A program made the translations under genes and the position numbers. Below are positions 1 to 4,443 of a stretch of DNA of 6,294 bases, one piece after another (position 1 is the stretch's first letter; every line of letters starts with the position of its first letter). The notes under the pieces are model-generated. The model did no database searches. It had not been told where the DNA came from and saw only the letters and a program-made list of their open reading frames with translations. The DNA is from Bauldia sp. (lineage in GTDB: Bacteria; Pseudomonadota; Alphaproteobacteria; Rhizobiales; Kaistiaceae), in the NCBI GenBank assembly GCA_020442095.1, contig JAGRKY010000372.1:1-6294 (forward strand), given 5' to 3'.

Positions 1-2
1 TG

Positions 3-503
3 GAGATGGCGGTCACCGACGGGCTGACCGGCCTGCACAACCGTCGCTATCTCGAACGCCACCTGTCGGCGCTCGTCCGCCAGGCGCAGGATCGCCACAA
101 GCCGCTGGCGCTGCTCGTCCTCGATATCGACCACTTCAAGATGGTCAACGACGTCCATGGCCACCTTGTCGGCGACGATGTCCTGCGCGAATTCTCGCGG
201 CGTGTCCGCAAGGCGGTTCGCGGCATCGACCTCGCCTGCCGGCTTGGCGGCGAGGAATTCGTCGTGGCGATGCCGGACACGACCTCGGCGCTTGCCGTCC
301 TCGTCGGCGAACGGATACGGCAGCGGATTGCCGGAGAGGCGTTCCAGATGGCCAATGGCGCATCGCTGCCGGTGACGGTCTCGATCGGCGTCAGTGCGCT
401 CGAATCCTACGCCGATACGCCGGAGGCGCTGATGAAGCGCGCCGACGAGGCGCTCTACCGCGCCAAGCGGGGCGGGCGGAACCGGGTCTCGGCGGCCGCC
501 TGA
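3..503 (+). CDS. pleD: PleD-like response regulator, C-terminal GGDEF diguanylate cyclase domain (5' end outside window)
   Basis: This is the end of a diguanylate cyclase, which makes cyclic di-GMP from two GTP. The frame is open to the window edge, so the gene starts upstream. Counting from the Met at base 6, the domain opens with TDGLTGLHNRRY (4-15). It carries the metal-binding DIDHF (40-44), the inhibitory I-site RxxD as RGID (72-75), the active-site GGEEF (81-85), SIGVS, and a closing ADEALYRAK helix. All catalytic residues and the product-inhibition site are present, so the domain should be active and feedback-inhibited. The sequence follows Caulobacter PleD closely (LTGLHNRRY, VLREF, RADE near the end). 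PleD has two receiver domains before the GGDEF, not visible here, so the assignment rests on this similarity and on rpmG nearby. In that family phosphorylation activates dimeric cyclase at the cell pole. Another receiver-GGDEF protein remains possible. Confidence 0.85.
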   Translation, partial: EMAVTDGLTGLHNRRYLERHLSALVRQAQDRHKPLALLVLDIDHFKMVNDVHGHLVGDDVLREFSRRVRKAVRGIDLACRLGGEEFVVAMPDTTSALAVLVGERIRQRIAGEAFQMANGASLPVTVSIGVSALESYADTPEALMKRADEALYRAKRGGRNRVSAAA

Positions 504-539
504 GCCCGAAAAGGCCCGCGGTTTGGGCAACCGGCCCGC

Positions 540-555
540 GTGTTAAGCATAACAC
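540..555. repeat. Small palindrome in an AT-rich patch
   Basis: Perfect 6-base inverted repeat GTGTTA / TAACAC around the loop AGCA. It lies at the start of the only AT-rich patch of the left part of the window. It could be a protein-binding site or a weak hairpin after pleD. No T-run follows, so it is not a terminator on its own. Confidence 0.4.
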
Positions 556-615
556 TTTACTAAAACTTGAATTTCGGCCCCCGAAGGACCGAATTTGTTT
601 CAAATCGTCGTGGCC

Positions 616-634
616 TGGGGATAAGTTTTCCACG
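616..634. promoter_or_regulatory. Possible pair of DnaA-box-like sites in inverted orientation
   Basis: TGGGGATAA (616-624) reads TTATCCCCA on the minus strand, one mismatch from the classical DnaA box TTATCCACA. One base further, TTTTCCACG (626-634) has two mismatches on the plus strand. Together they form an inverted pair. Two imperfect boxes can occur by chance, and pleD-rpmG is not a known origin neighbourhood, so this is a weak call. Confidence 0.2.
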
Positions 635-745
635 GCAAATTCGGCGGCGTACCGGCGTTGCAGCGATGCATCGGTCCGGTGGGGCGCCATCATCGAAACC
701 CTGCGGAGTGCTCAGGTCCGCCGCATCTCCTGGGTCCGTGGGGTC

Positions 746-852
746 GGCCGGTTCCAGAACGGAGTGAGTGGCCTCCTCGTACAAACCCGTTCTGGGCCGG
801 CCACTAACCGGTCGACTGCAGAAAGCACCGCATTCGCGGTGCTTTCTTTTTT
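746..852 (+). ncRNA. Candidate small RNA or structured 3' UTR: long hairpin followed by terminator
   Basis: GGCCGG (746-751) and CCAGAACGG (754-762) pair with CCGTTCTGG (787-795) and CCGGCC (797-802). This gives a 15-pair stem interrupted by a TT/G internal loop and closed by a 24-base loop. A strong intrinsic terminator follows 18 bases later. Hairpin plus terminator on the same strand, more than 240 bases beyond the pleD stop, is the typical 3' end of a small RNA. The 5' end is not fixed: the only promoter-like element, TTGAAT at 567-572, lacks a convincing -10. I do not recognise it as tmRNA, 6S, SRP RNA or RNase P RNA. It may instead be the 3' UTR of the pleD transcript. Confidence 0.3.
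821..852 (+). terminator. Strong intrinsic terminator, plus strand
   Basis: A perfect 11-base stem, GAAAGCACCGC (821-831) with GCGGTGCTTTC (836-846), closed by ATTC and followed directly by six T (847-852). The minus strand has no T-run after the stem, so it acts in the plus direction. It ends transcription from pleD or from a separate small RNA, and shields the GFA gene on the other strand from antisense read-through. Confidence 0.9.
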
Positions 853-881
853 CCGGGCCGCAAGCCAAGGGGCGGGCAGGG

Positions 882-1289
882 TCAGCCCGGCGCCCCGGGC
901 AGCATCGGAACCGCTTCGAGGTGATCGTCCCAATCCGCCCGGCTGGCGACGAAGATATGGGCGTCCGGCCGTGTCGGCAGGGCGGTGTCGAGGCTGCCGG
1001 CCGGAACGACCAGCAGCTTTCCCTCCATCTGCAATCCCGGCAGCGCCGAACCGCAGGTCGCGCAGAAGCTCCTGGTGTGTCGCGTGCCGGGCAGGGTGAA
1101 GGTGGTGACCTTGTCGGCGCCGCTCAGCCAGCTGAGCTTCGCCGTCGCGGAGAACAGGTTGGCGGCATGGGCCGATCCCGTGTCCTTCCGGCAGTGGGCG
1201 CAATGGCAGAGGAAGAAGCGTTCGAACCTGCCCTCGACCTCGTAGCGGACGGCGCCGCAGAGGCAGGAACCGCGATGCCCGGCGCTCAT
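882..1289 (-). CDS. GFA family (glutathione-dependent formaldehyde-activating-like) zinc protein
   Basis: A 135-residue protein of the GFA/CENP-V fold, about the usual family length. It has the full cysteine set: CxC at C9 and C11, CHCxxC at C28, C30 and C33, and CxxC at C76 and C79. In the Paracoccus Gfa enzyme the CxC and CxxC cysteines hold a structural zinc, and the CHCxxC cysteines hold the zinc at the glutathione/formaldehyde site. Gfa itself is thought to help join formaldehyde to glutathione, but most relatives have no proven substrate, so only the family is assigned. The start at 1289 is chosen because MSAGHRGSCLCG is a typical N-terminus and GGGAG lies 10 bases before it. A longer in-frame start at 1376 would run through the rpmG terminator and is unlikely. 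No signal peptide, so cytoplasmic. A promoter was not found; read-through from rpmG must pass the terminator at 1315-1349. Confidence 0.85.
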   Translation of the reverse strand: MSAGHRGSCLCGAVRYEVEGRFERFFLCHCAHCRKDTGSAHAANLFSATAKLSWLSGADKVTTFTLPGTRHTRSFCATCGSALPGLQMEGKLLVVPAGSLDTALPTRPDAHIFVASRADWDDHLEAVPMLPGAPG

Positions 1290-1314
1290 GGCGCAAGATA
1301 CTCCCGGTGAAAGA

Positions 1315-1349
1315 AAAAAGTGCATCGCGGGTGCCGCGACGCACTTTTT
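1315..1349 (-). terminator. Intrinsic terminator of rpmG, near-symmetrical
   Basis: AAAAAGTGCATCGCGG (1315-1330) pairs with CCGCGACGCACTTTTT (1334-1349) around a GTG loop, with a single mismatch. On the minus strand the stem ends in a run of six T (1314-1319), so it terminates rpmG, whose stop is 58 bases upstream. The plus strand also ends in five T, so it could work both ways. It lies only 25 bases before the GFA start codon. Confidence 0.85.
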
Positions 1350-1360
1350 GTCAGGTCTCT

Positions 1361-1381
1361 CGCGGACGGCAACCATCCGCG
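1361..1381 (-). other. Extra hairpin in the rpmG 3' UTR
   Basis: CGCGGACGG (1361-1369) and CCATCCGCG (1373-1381) form a 9-base stem with a 3-base loop. The single imperfect position becomes a G-U pair only in minus-strand RNA, which suggests the minus-strand transcript is the one that folds. It lies between the rpmG stop and its terminator, 11 bases from the terminator stem. Confidence 0.5.
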
Positions 1382-1407
1382 GCGATGTCGTGTCGGGCGG
1401 GAACCGC

Positions 1408-1575
1408 CTACTTGATCTTCGCTTCCCGGAACTCGACGTGCTTGCGGGCGACGGGATCGTACTTCTTCATCGCCAGCTTTTCGGTCTGGGTGCGGGTGTT
1501 CTTCTTGGTGACGTAGTAGAAGCCCGTGTCCGCGGAGCTCACGAGCTTAACTTTGATGGTGGTGGCCTTCGCCAT
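1408..1575 (-). CDS. rpmG: 50S ribosomal protein L33
   Basis: A 55-residue protein that starts [19 protein letters not shown] and ends VEFREAKIK, the normal length and sequence of bacterial L33. The core [15 protein letters not shown] and the [11 protein letters not shown] stretch are classic L33. L33 is a small protein of the large ribosomal subunit near the E site. It has no CxxC pairs, so it is the zinc-free form. An AAGGGA ribosome binding site lies about nine bases before the ATG. It is transcribed from its own promoter (1606-1633) and ends at the terminator at 1315-1349, so it looks like a single-gene unit. It is convergent with pleD and divergent from the propeller gene. Identification is secure despite the short length. 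Confidence 0.97.
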   Translation of the reverse strand: MAKATTIKVKLVSSADTGFYYVTKKNTRTQTEKLAMKKYDPVARKHVEFREAKIK

Positions 1576-1595
1576 TTTCACTATCCCTTCGGAGA

Positions 1596-1619
1596 TTTGG
1601 GCGCCAAACTACGGTTGGC
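1596..1619. repeat. Overlapping inverted repeats across the rpmG -10 region
   Basis: TTTGG-GCG-CCAAA (1596-1608) and GCCAA-ACTACGG-TTGGC (1603-1619) share the CCAA segment. They cover the -10 box of the rpmG promoter and lie between the two divergent genes, a suitable place for an operator. The arms are only five bases long, so chance is possible. Confidence 0.3.
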
Positions 1620-1633
1620 GGACCGAAAGTCAA
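1606..1633 (-). promoter_or_regulatory. Sigma-70-type promoter of rpmG
   Basis: On the minus strand TTGACT (1628-1633, preceded by C to give the alphaproteobacterial CTTGAC) is followed after 16 bases by TAGTTT (1606-1611). The -35 is near consensus and the -10 keeps the first, second and last bases of TATAAT. Transcription would start near 1599, about 24 bases before the rpmG ATG, leaving room for the ribosome binding site. The -35 lies 27 bases from the divergent start codon at 1660. Confidence 0.6.
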
Positions 1634-1659
1634 GCTGCCGTTTTCGAAAGGCCTGTCGG

Positions 1660-2592
1660 ATGTTGCGTTCCCGTCGGTTGGCGGCCCTCGGCCCGCTCCT
1701 GGCCCTTGCCCTCGTGGCTGCCGCCAGCGGTGCGGCGCCGGAGGGCCTGACCGCGATCAATCCCGATTCCGCCTATCCAGAGGGGCCGTCCTACCGCGAC
1801 GGCGTCCTCTACTATGCCGAGATGGGCAACGACCGGGTGATGACCTGGGACGGTGGCAAGAACCGGGTCCTCTGGTCGCGCCCCGGCTGCCATCCGACCA
1901 CGGTCGCGCAATGGCGGGAGTCGGTGCTGATAGTCCTCTGCCATCACGAGGAACTGCTTGCCCGGATCGACCTGTCGGGGAAGACGTTGGGGCTGATCGA
2001 GGCCGACGATACCGGCCGCGGCTTCCCGACCCCCAACGCGGCGACGCCCGACCGCAAGGGCGGGCTTTATTTCTCGTCCTCGGGCCAGTTCTCGACCAAG
2101 GCGCCGGCCGAAGGCTCGGTCCTCTACCTCGATTCCGAGGGAGGGCTGCGGCGCGTCGCCGAGGGCATCCACTATTCCAACGGCGTCGCCCTGTCGCCGG
2201 ACGGGCATACGCTCTTCGTCTCGGAGCACCTGTCGCGGAATGTCCTCGCTTTCGATGTCGCGGATGACGGCAGCCTGTCTGGCCGCCGGGTCTTCCTGTA
2301 TCTCGACGACATTGTCGGGACGGATCCGGACCGAACCTGGGAGGTTGGACCCGACGGGCTCGCGGTCGATCGCGAGGGCGATCTCTTCATCGCCGAATAT
2401 GGCGGGGGGCGCATCCTCGTCGTCGACCCGTCGGGGACGCTGCGCGCCACCATCCGGGTGCCGGAGGCGCATGTCACCAGCATGGTGCTGGTGCCGGACG
2501 AGTCGCGGCTTTTCATCACCGCGCCCGACTCGATCTTCGCCACCGACGGTACCGTCTACGAAGTCGCCAATCCGCTGCGTCAGCCCGACTAG
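1660..2592 (+). CDS. Exported SMP-30/gluconolactonase-like beta-propeller protein
   Basis: A 310-residue protein with a signal peptide (basic MLRSRR, then a hydrophobic run to about residue 21 and a small-residue cleavage region near ASGAA, 22-26), so periplasmic or secreted. The rest is a six-bladed propeller of the SMP-30/gluconolaconase/LRE type. The four expected metal ligands can be placed: E41 in EGPSY, N126 in TPNAATPD, N174 in YSNGVALSPDG and D232 in GPDGLAVD. Family members hydrolyse lactones or related esters with a divalent metal; the substrate here cannot be named. C77 and C94 are the only cysteines and could form a disulfide after export. The ATG at 1660 has AAAGG eight bases upstream and gives the signal peptide directly. 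A longer frame from 1288 crosses rpmG on the other strand and is rejected. Its stop overlaps the stop of the converging aminotransferase. Confidence 0.82.
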   Translation: MLRSRRLAALGPLLALALVAAASGAAPEGLTAINPDSAYPEGPSYRDGVLYYAEMGNDRVMTWDGGKNRVLWSRPGCHPTTVAQWRESVLIVLCHHEELLARIDLSGKTLGLIEADDTGRGFPTPNAATPDRKGGLYFSSSGQFSTKAPAEGSVLYLDSEGGLRRVAEGIHYSNGVALSPDGHTLFVSEHLSRNVLAFDVADDGSLSGRRVFLYLDDIVGTDPDRTWEVGPDGLAVDREGDLFIAEYGGGRILVVDPSGTLRATIRVPEAHVTSMVLVPDESRLFITAPDSIFATDGTVYEVANPLRQPD

Positions 2593-3773
2593 GAGGCGGA
2601 TTGAGCAACGTCGCGGAAGGCCGGCAGGGCCTTCTCGACCATCGCGTCGGACGCCGTGAGGCTGATGCGGAAATGGTCCGGCGCGTTGAGGACCGATCCC
2701 GGCATGACGAAGACGTCGCGGTCGGCGAGCGCGTTCCACGGGTCGTTGACGCCGCCGGTCGGCCAACGGCTGAACAGGTAGAAGGTGCCTTCCGGATTCA
2801 GCACCTCATAGCCCGCCTGGGACAGCGTCGTCATCAGCGCGTCGCGGCGGCGGGTCAGCGCGGCGAGGTCGATCGAGAGGGTCTCGAGATCGGGGATCGC
2901 GTATTGCATCAGCGCGTTCGGAAAGGTCCAGCCGAGGGCCATCTGGGTCGGGAAGCATGCATCGCGCAGGGCTTCGCGATCCTCGCGCGGCATCAGCGGC
3001 GACATCGCCAGATAGCCGAGCCGCTGGCCGGGGGCGAGCAGCACCTTGCCGTAGCTGTAGCTGATCATGGTCCAGGGATAGATCGCCGCCGGGCTGACGA
3101 AGCCGCGCCCGTCGAAGCGCAGGCGCCGGTAGGGTTCGTCGGAGAGCAGGAATATCCGGCGGTTGTTGCGCGCCGAGGCCCGCTCGAGCAGGTCCGCAAG
3201 GGCGCGCAGGCTCTCGGCATCGTAGATGCGTCCGGTCGGATTATGCGGCGTGTTGACGATCACCATCCGCGTCTTCGGGGTGATCGCCGCCTCGATGGCG
3301 GCGAGGTCGAGGTCGAAGCTTTCAGGCGCCAGCCTCACCTTTCTCGCGACGGCGCCGGCAAGCTCGAGCATCGGTTCGTAGCAGAACCAGGCAGGCTCGG
3401 AGAAAATCGCCTCGTCGCCGGGATCGAGCACGAGGCGCATCGCCACGGAGATGGCGACGAAGGCGCCCGGCGTCAGGGCGATGTCCGCGGCTTCGAAATC
3501 GAGGCCGAGCTCCGCGGACAGCCGCCCTGCGACGAAGGCGGCGGGCTCCTCCTCGCTGGTCTTGTAGGCGAACCAGTCCTTGTTGTGGGGAACCGCGCGT
3601 TCCCTCAGCGAGGTGACGAGTCCCTCAAGCGGCATCTCGTGGGGATTGCCGAAGGTGAAGTCCGCGACGCCCTCGGCGAAGCGCCGGTCGGCATAGCGGG
3701 AACGGAAGTAGAAGTCGGCGACGGGCTTGAAGGCATCGGACGCCGCGACAACGCGGCTGGCAACTTCCGACAT
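2589..3773 (-). CDS. PLP-dependent aminotransferase, class I/II (fold type I)
   Basis: A 394-residue cytoplasmic aminotransferase of normal length for fold type I. Visible landmarks are: an early FGNPH loop (41-45); TPGAF (101-105) near the cofactor phosphate; NTPHNPTG (174-181), whose Asn faces the pyridoxal ring; DEPY (212-215), whose Asp pairs with the ring nitrogen; the Schiff-base lysine K243 in SYSYGK; RLGY (251-254); and R369 in FRISL, which should bind the substrate carboxylate. All catalytic residues are present, so it should be active. The substrate is not readable; aspartate-, aromatic- and HisC-like enzymes share these motifs. Two ATGs compete: at 3779, GGAGG is only two bases away, and at 3773 it is eight bases away, so 3773 is chosen. 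It lies 46 bases after the DUF983 gene on the same strand and may be co-transcribed with it. No terminator follows; its stop overlaps that of the converging propeller gene. Confidence 0.88.
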   Translation of the reverse strand: MSEVASRVVAASDAFKPVADFYFRSRYADRRFAEGVADFTFGNPHEMPLEGLVTSLRERAVPHNKDWFAYKTSEEEPAAFVAGRLSAELGLDFEAADIALTPGAFVAISVAMRLVLDPGDEAIFSEPAWFCYEPMLELAGAVARKVRLAPESFDLDLAAIEAAITPKTRMVIVNTPHNPTGRIYDAESLRALADLLERASARNNRRIFLLSDEPYRRLRFDGRGFVSPAAIYPWTMISYSYGKVLLAPGQRLGYLAMSPLMPREDREALRDACFPTQMALGWTFPNALMQYAIPDLETLSIDLAALTRRRDALMTTLSQAGYEVLNPEGTFYLFSRWPTGGVNDPWNALADRDVFVMPGSVLNAPDHFRISLTASDAMVEKALPAFRDVAQSAS

Positions 3774-3819
3774 TCGCATTTCCTCCGGACGTTCCGACTC
3801 CGCGGAATGAACCCGAAGG

Positions 3820-4305
3820 TTAACTGTTTTCCGGCGCCACGTCGCTGGGAAGAAATCCCTCCGGCATCGCGTCGGGATCGCTCCTCGGATCGAAGCCGTG
3901 CATGTAGAGCGCCCATTGCAGCCCGATGATCACGCCCTTGATCGGCCGGAGCAGCAGGAGCGTCATGACCAGCGTCAGGGGCACCCAGATCGCGATATGC
4001 GTCGCGTTGGAGAGGTCGGTCAGCAGGAAGACCGTCACCATGATCGGCACGATGATGTGGCCGACGATCAGGATGGTGAAATAGGGCGGCGCGTCATCGG
4101 CGCGCTGGTGGCTGAGATCCTCGCCGCAGGTCCTGCATTCGGGAACCGGCGTCAGATAGCCGTCGAACAGGGCACCTTCACCGCAATTCGGACAGCGGCA
4201 ACGGAAGCCGCGCCGCATGGCGCGAAACAGGTTGCGCTTCGGCAGGCCGAGGTCGTTCAGCTCCGGGTCGGGTTGCCAAGTGTGGCTGGCTTCGGTCGGT
4301 TGCAT
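3820..4305 (-). CDS. DUF983 family zinc-ribbon membrane protein
   Basis: A 161-residue protein matching DUF983, a family without an established function. The N-terminal cytoplasmic part carries a zinc-ribbon-like pair CPNC (38-41) and CRTC (57-60), preceded by an Arg-rich segment. Between the pairs is GEGALFDGYL, the family signature GxGxLFxGyL. After DAPPYF come two membrane segments, about 76-96 and 104-130, the second with an internal RPIKG. A soluble acidic tail closes it. DUF983 genes are often found near rnr in Rhizobiales, which fits here. The ATG at 4305 is preferred because the protein then begins shortly before the conserved part, but its ribosome binding site is poor (GGAAG two bases away). 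A TTG at 4341, adding 12 residues, is possible. The aminotransferase follows after 46 bases, so the two may form one transcript. Confidence 0.8.
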   Translation of the reverse strand: MQPTEASHTWQPDPELNDLGLPKRNLFRAMRRGFRCRCPNCGEGALFDGYLTPVPECRTCGEDLSHQRADDAPPYFTILIVGHIIVPIMVTVFLLTDLSNATHIAIWVPLTLVMTLLLLRPIKGVIIGLQWALYMHGFDPRSDPDAMPEGFLPSDVAPENS

Positions 4306-4325
4306 GGCTTCCGAGTTAGGCCGGA

Positions 4326-4364
4326 ATGTCGCAACGATCAAGCCGGCGGGTGAAGATGTCGCAA
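4326..4364. repeat. Two 9-base direct repeats spaced 30 bases apart
   Basis: ATGTCGCAA occurs at 4326-4334 and again at 4356-4364; on the minus strand they read TTGCGACAT. The 30-base spacing is close to three helical turns. They lie just upstream of the DUF983 start, where an operator would be expected. No known regulator is recognised. Confidence 0.3.
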
Positions 4365-4443
4365 TGCCAGCGCTTTCGGTCGGGGCGCCCTGCCGTGGCG
4401 TCGCGCCCTGGCGGAGGGGCTGCCCCGTGGGCCGGCGGGGCGC

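Larger units (their letters stand above)
504..881. other. Intergenic region between pleD and the GFA gene
   Basis: I see no credible gene in these 378 bases; the reading frames here have no family signature. Going left to right it contains an 8-base direct repeat GGCCCGCG (513-520 and 533-540), then an AT-rich patch (about 541-606) with the palindrome GTGTTA-AGCA-TAACAC (540-555). Next come a pair of inverted DnaA-box-like 9-mers (616-634), a small GCGGA/TCCGC hairpin (703-721), a long imperfect hairpin (746-802), and a strong intrinsic terminator (821-852). pleD and the GFA gene converge on this region. The terminator points in the pleD direction but lies over 300 bases beyond the pleD stop. 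Confidence 0.7.

Noticed and set aside
541..560. CtrA box (TTAA-N7-TTAA) near GTTAAGCATAACAC
   Set aside because: A TTAA is present but no second TTAA at the right spacing.
504..852. tRNA, tmRNA, 4.5S RNA or 6S RNA in the intergenic region
   Set aside because: No cloverleaf, no tag-peptide frame, and no SRP domain IV sequence could be found. 6S cannot be excluded by eye, but its typical closing stem was not seen.
1290..1376. 29-residue N-terminal extension of the GFA protein
   Set aside because: It would translate through the rpmG terminator hairpin. The internal Met at 1289 matches the family start and has GGGAG upstream.
1288..1659. N-terminal extension of the propeller protein by 124 residues
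   Set aside because: It would overlap all of rpmG on the opposite strand and bury the signal peptide inside the protein. The ATG at 1660 has a good ribosome binding site.
1630..2766. 378-codon open frame on the minus strand
   Set aside because: Antisense to the propeller gene, Arg-rich and without a family signature. It also runs into the end of the aminotransferase.
2601..3929. 442-codon open frame on the plus strand
   Set aside because: It lies antisense to the aminotransferase, whose motifs are complete. The translation is low-complexity and shows no domain; long antisense frames are expected in GC-rich DNA.
4342..4443. Terminator after the RTX gene
   Set aside because: GC-rich inverted segments exist (GCCCCG/CGGGGC), but no T-run follows on the minus strand, so an intrinsic terminator is not supported.
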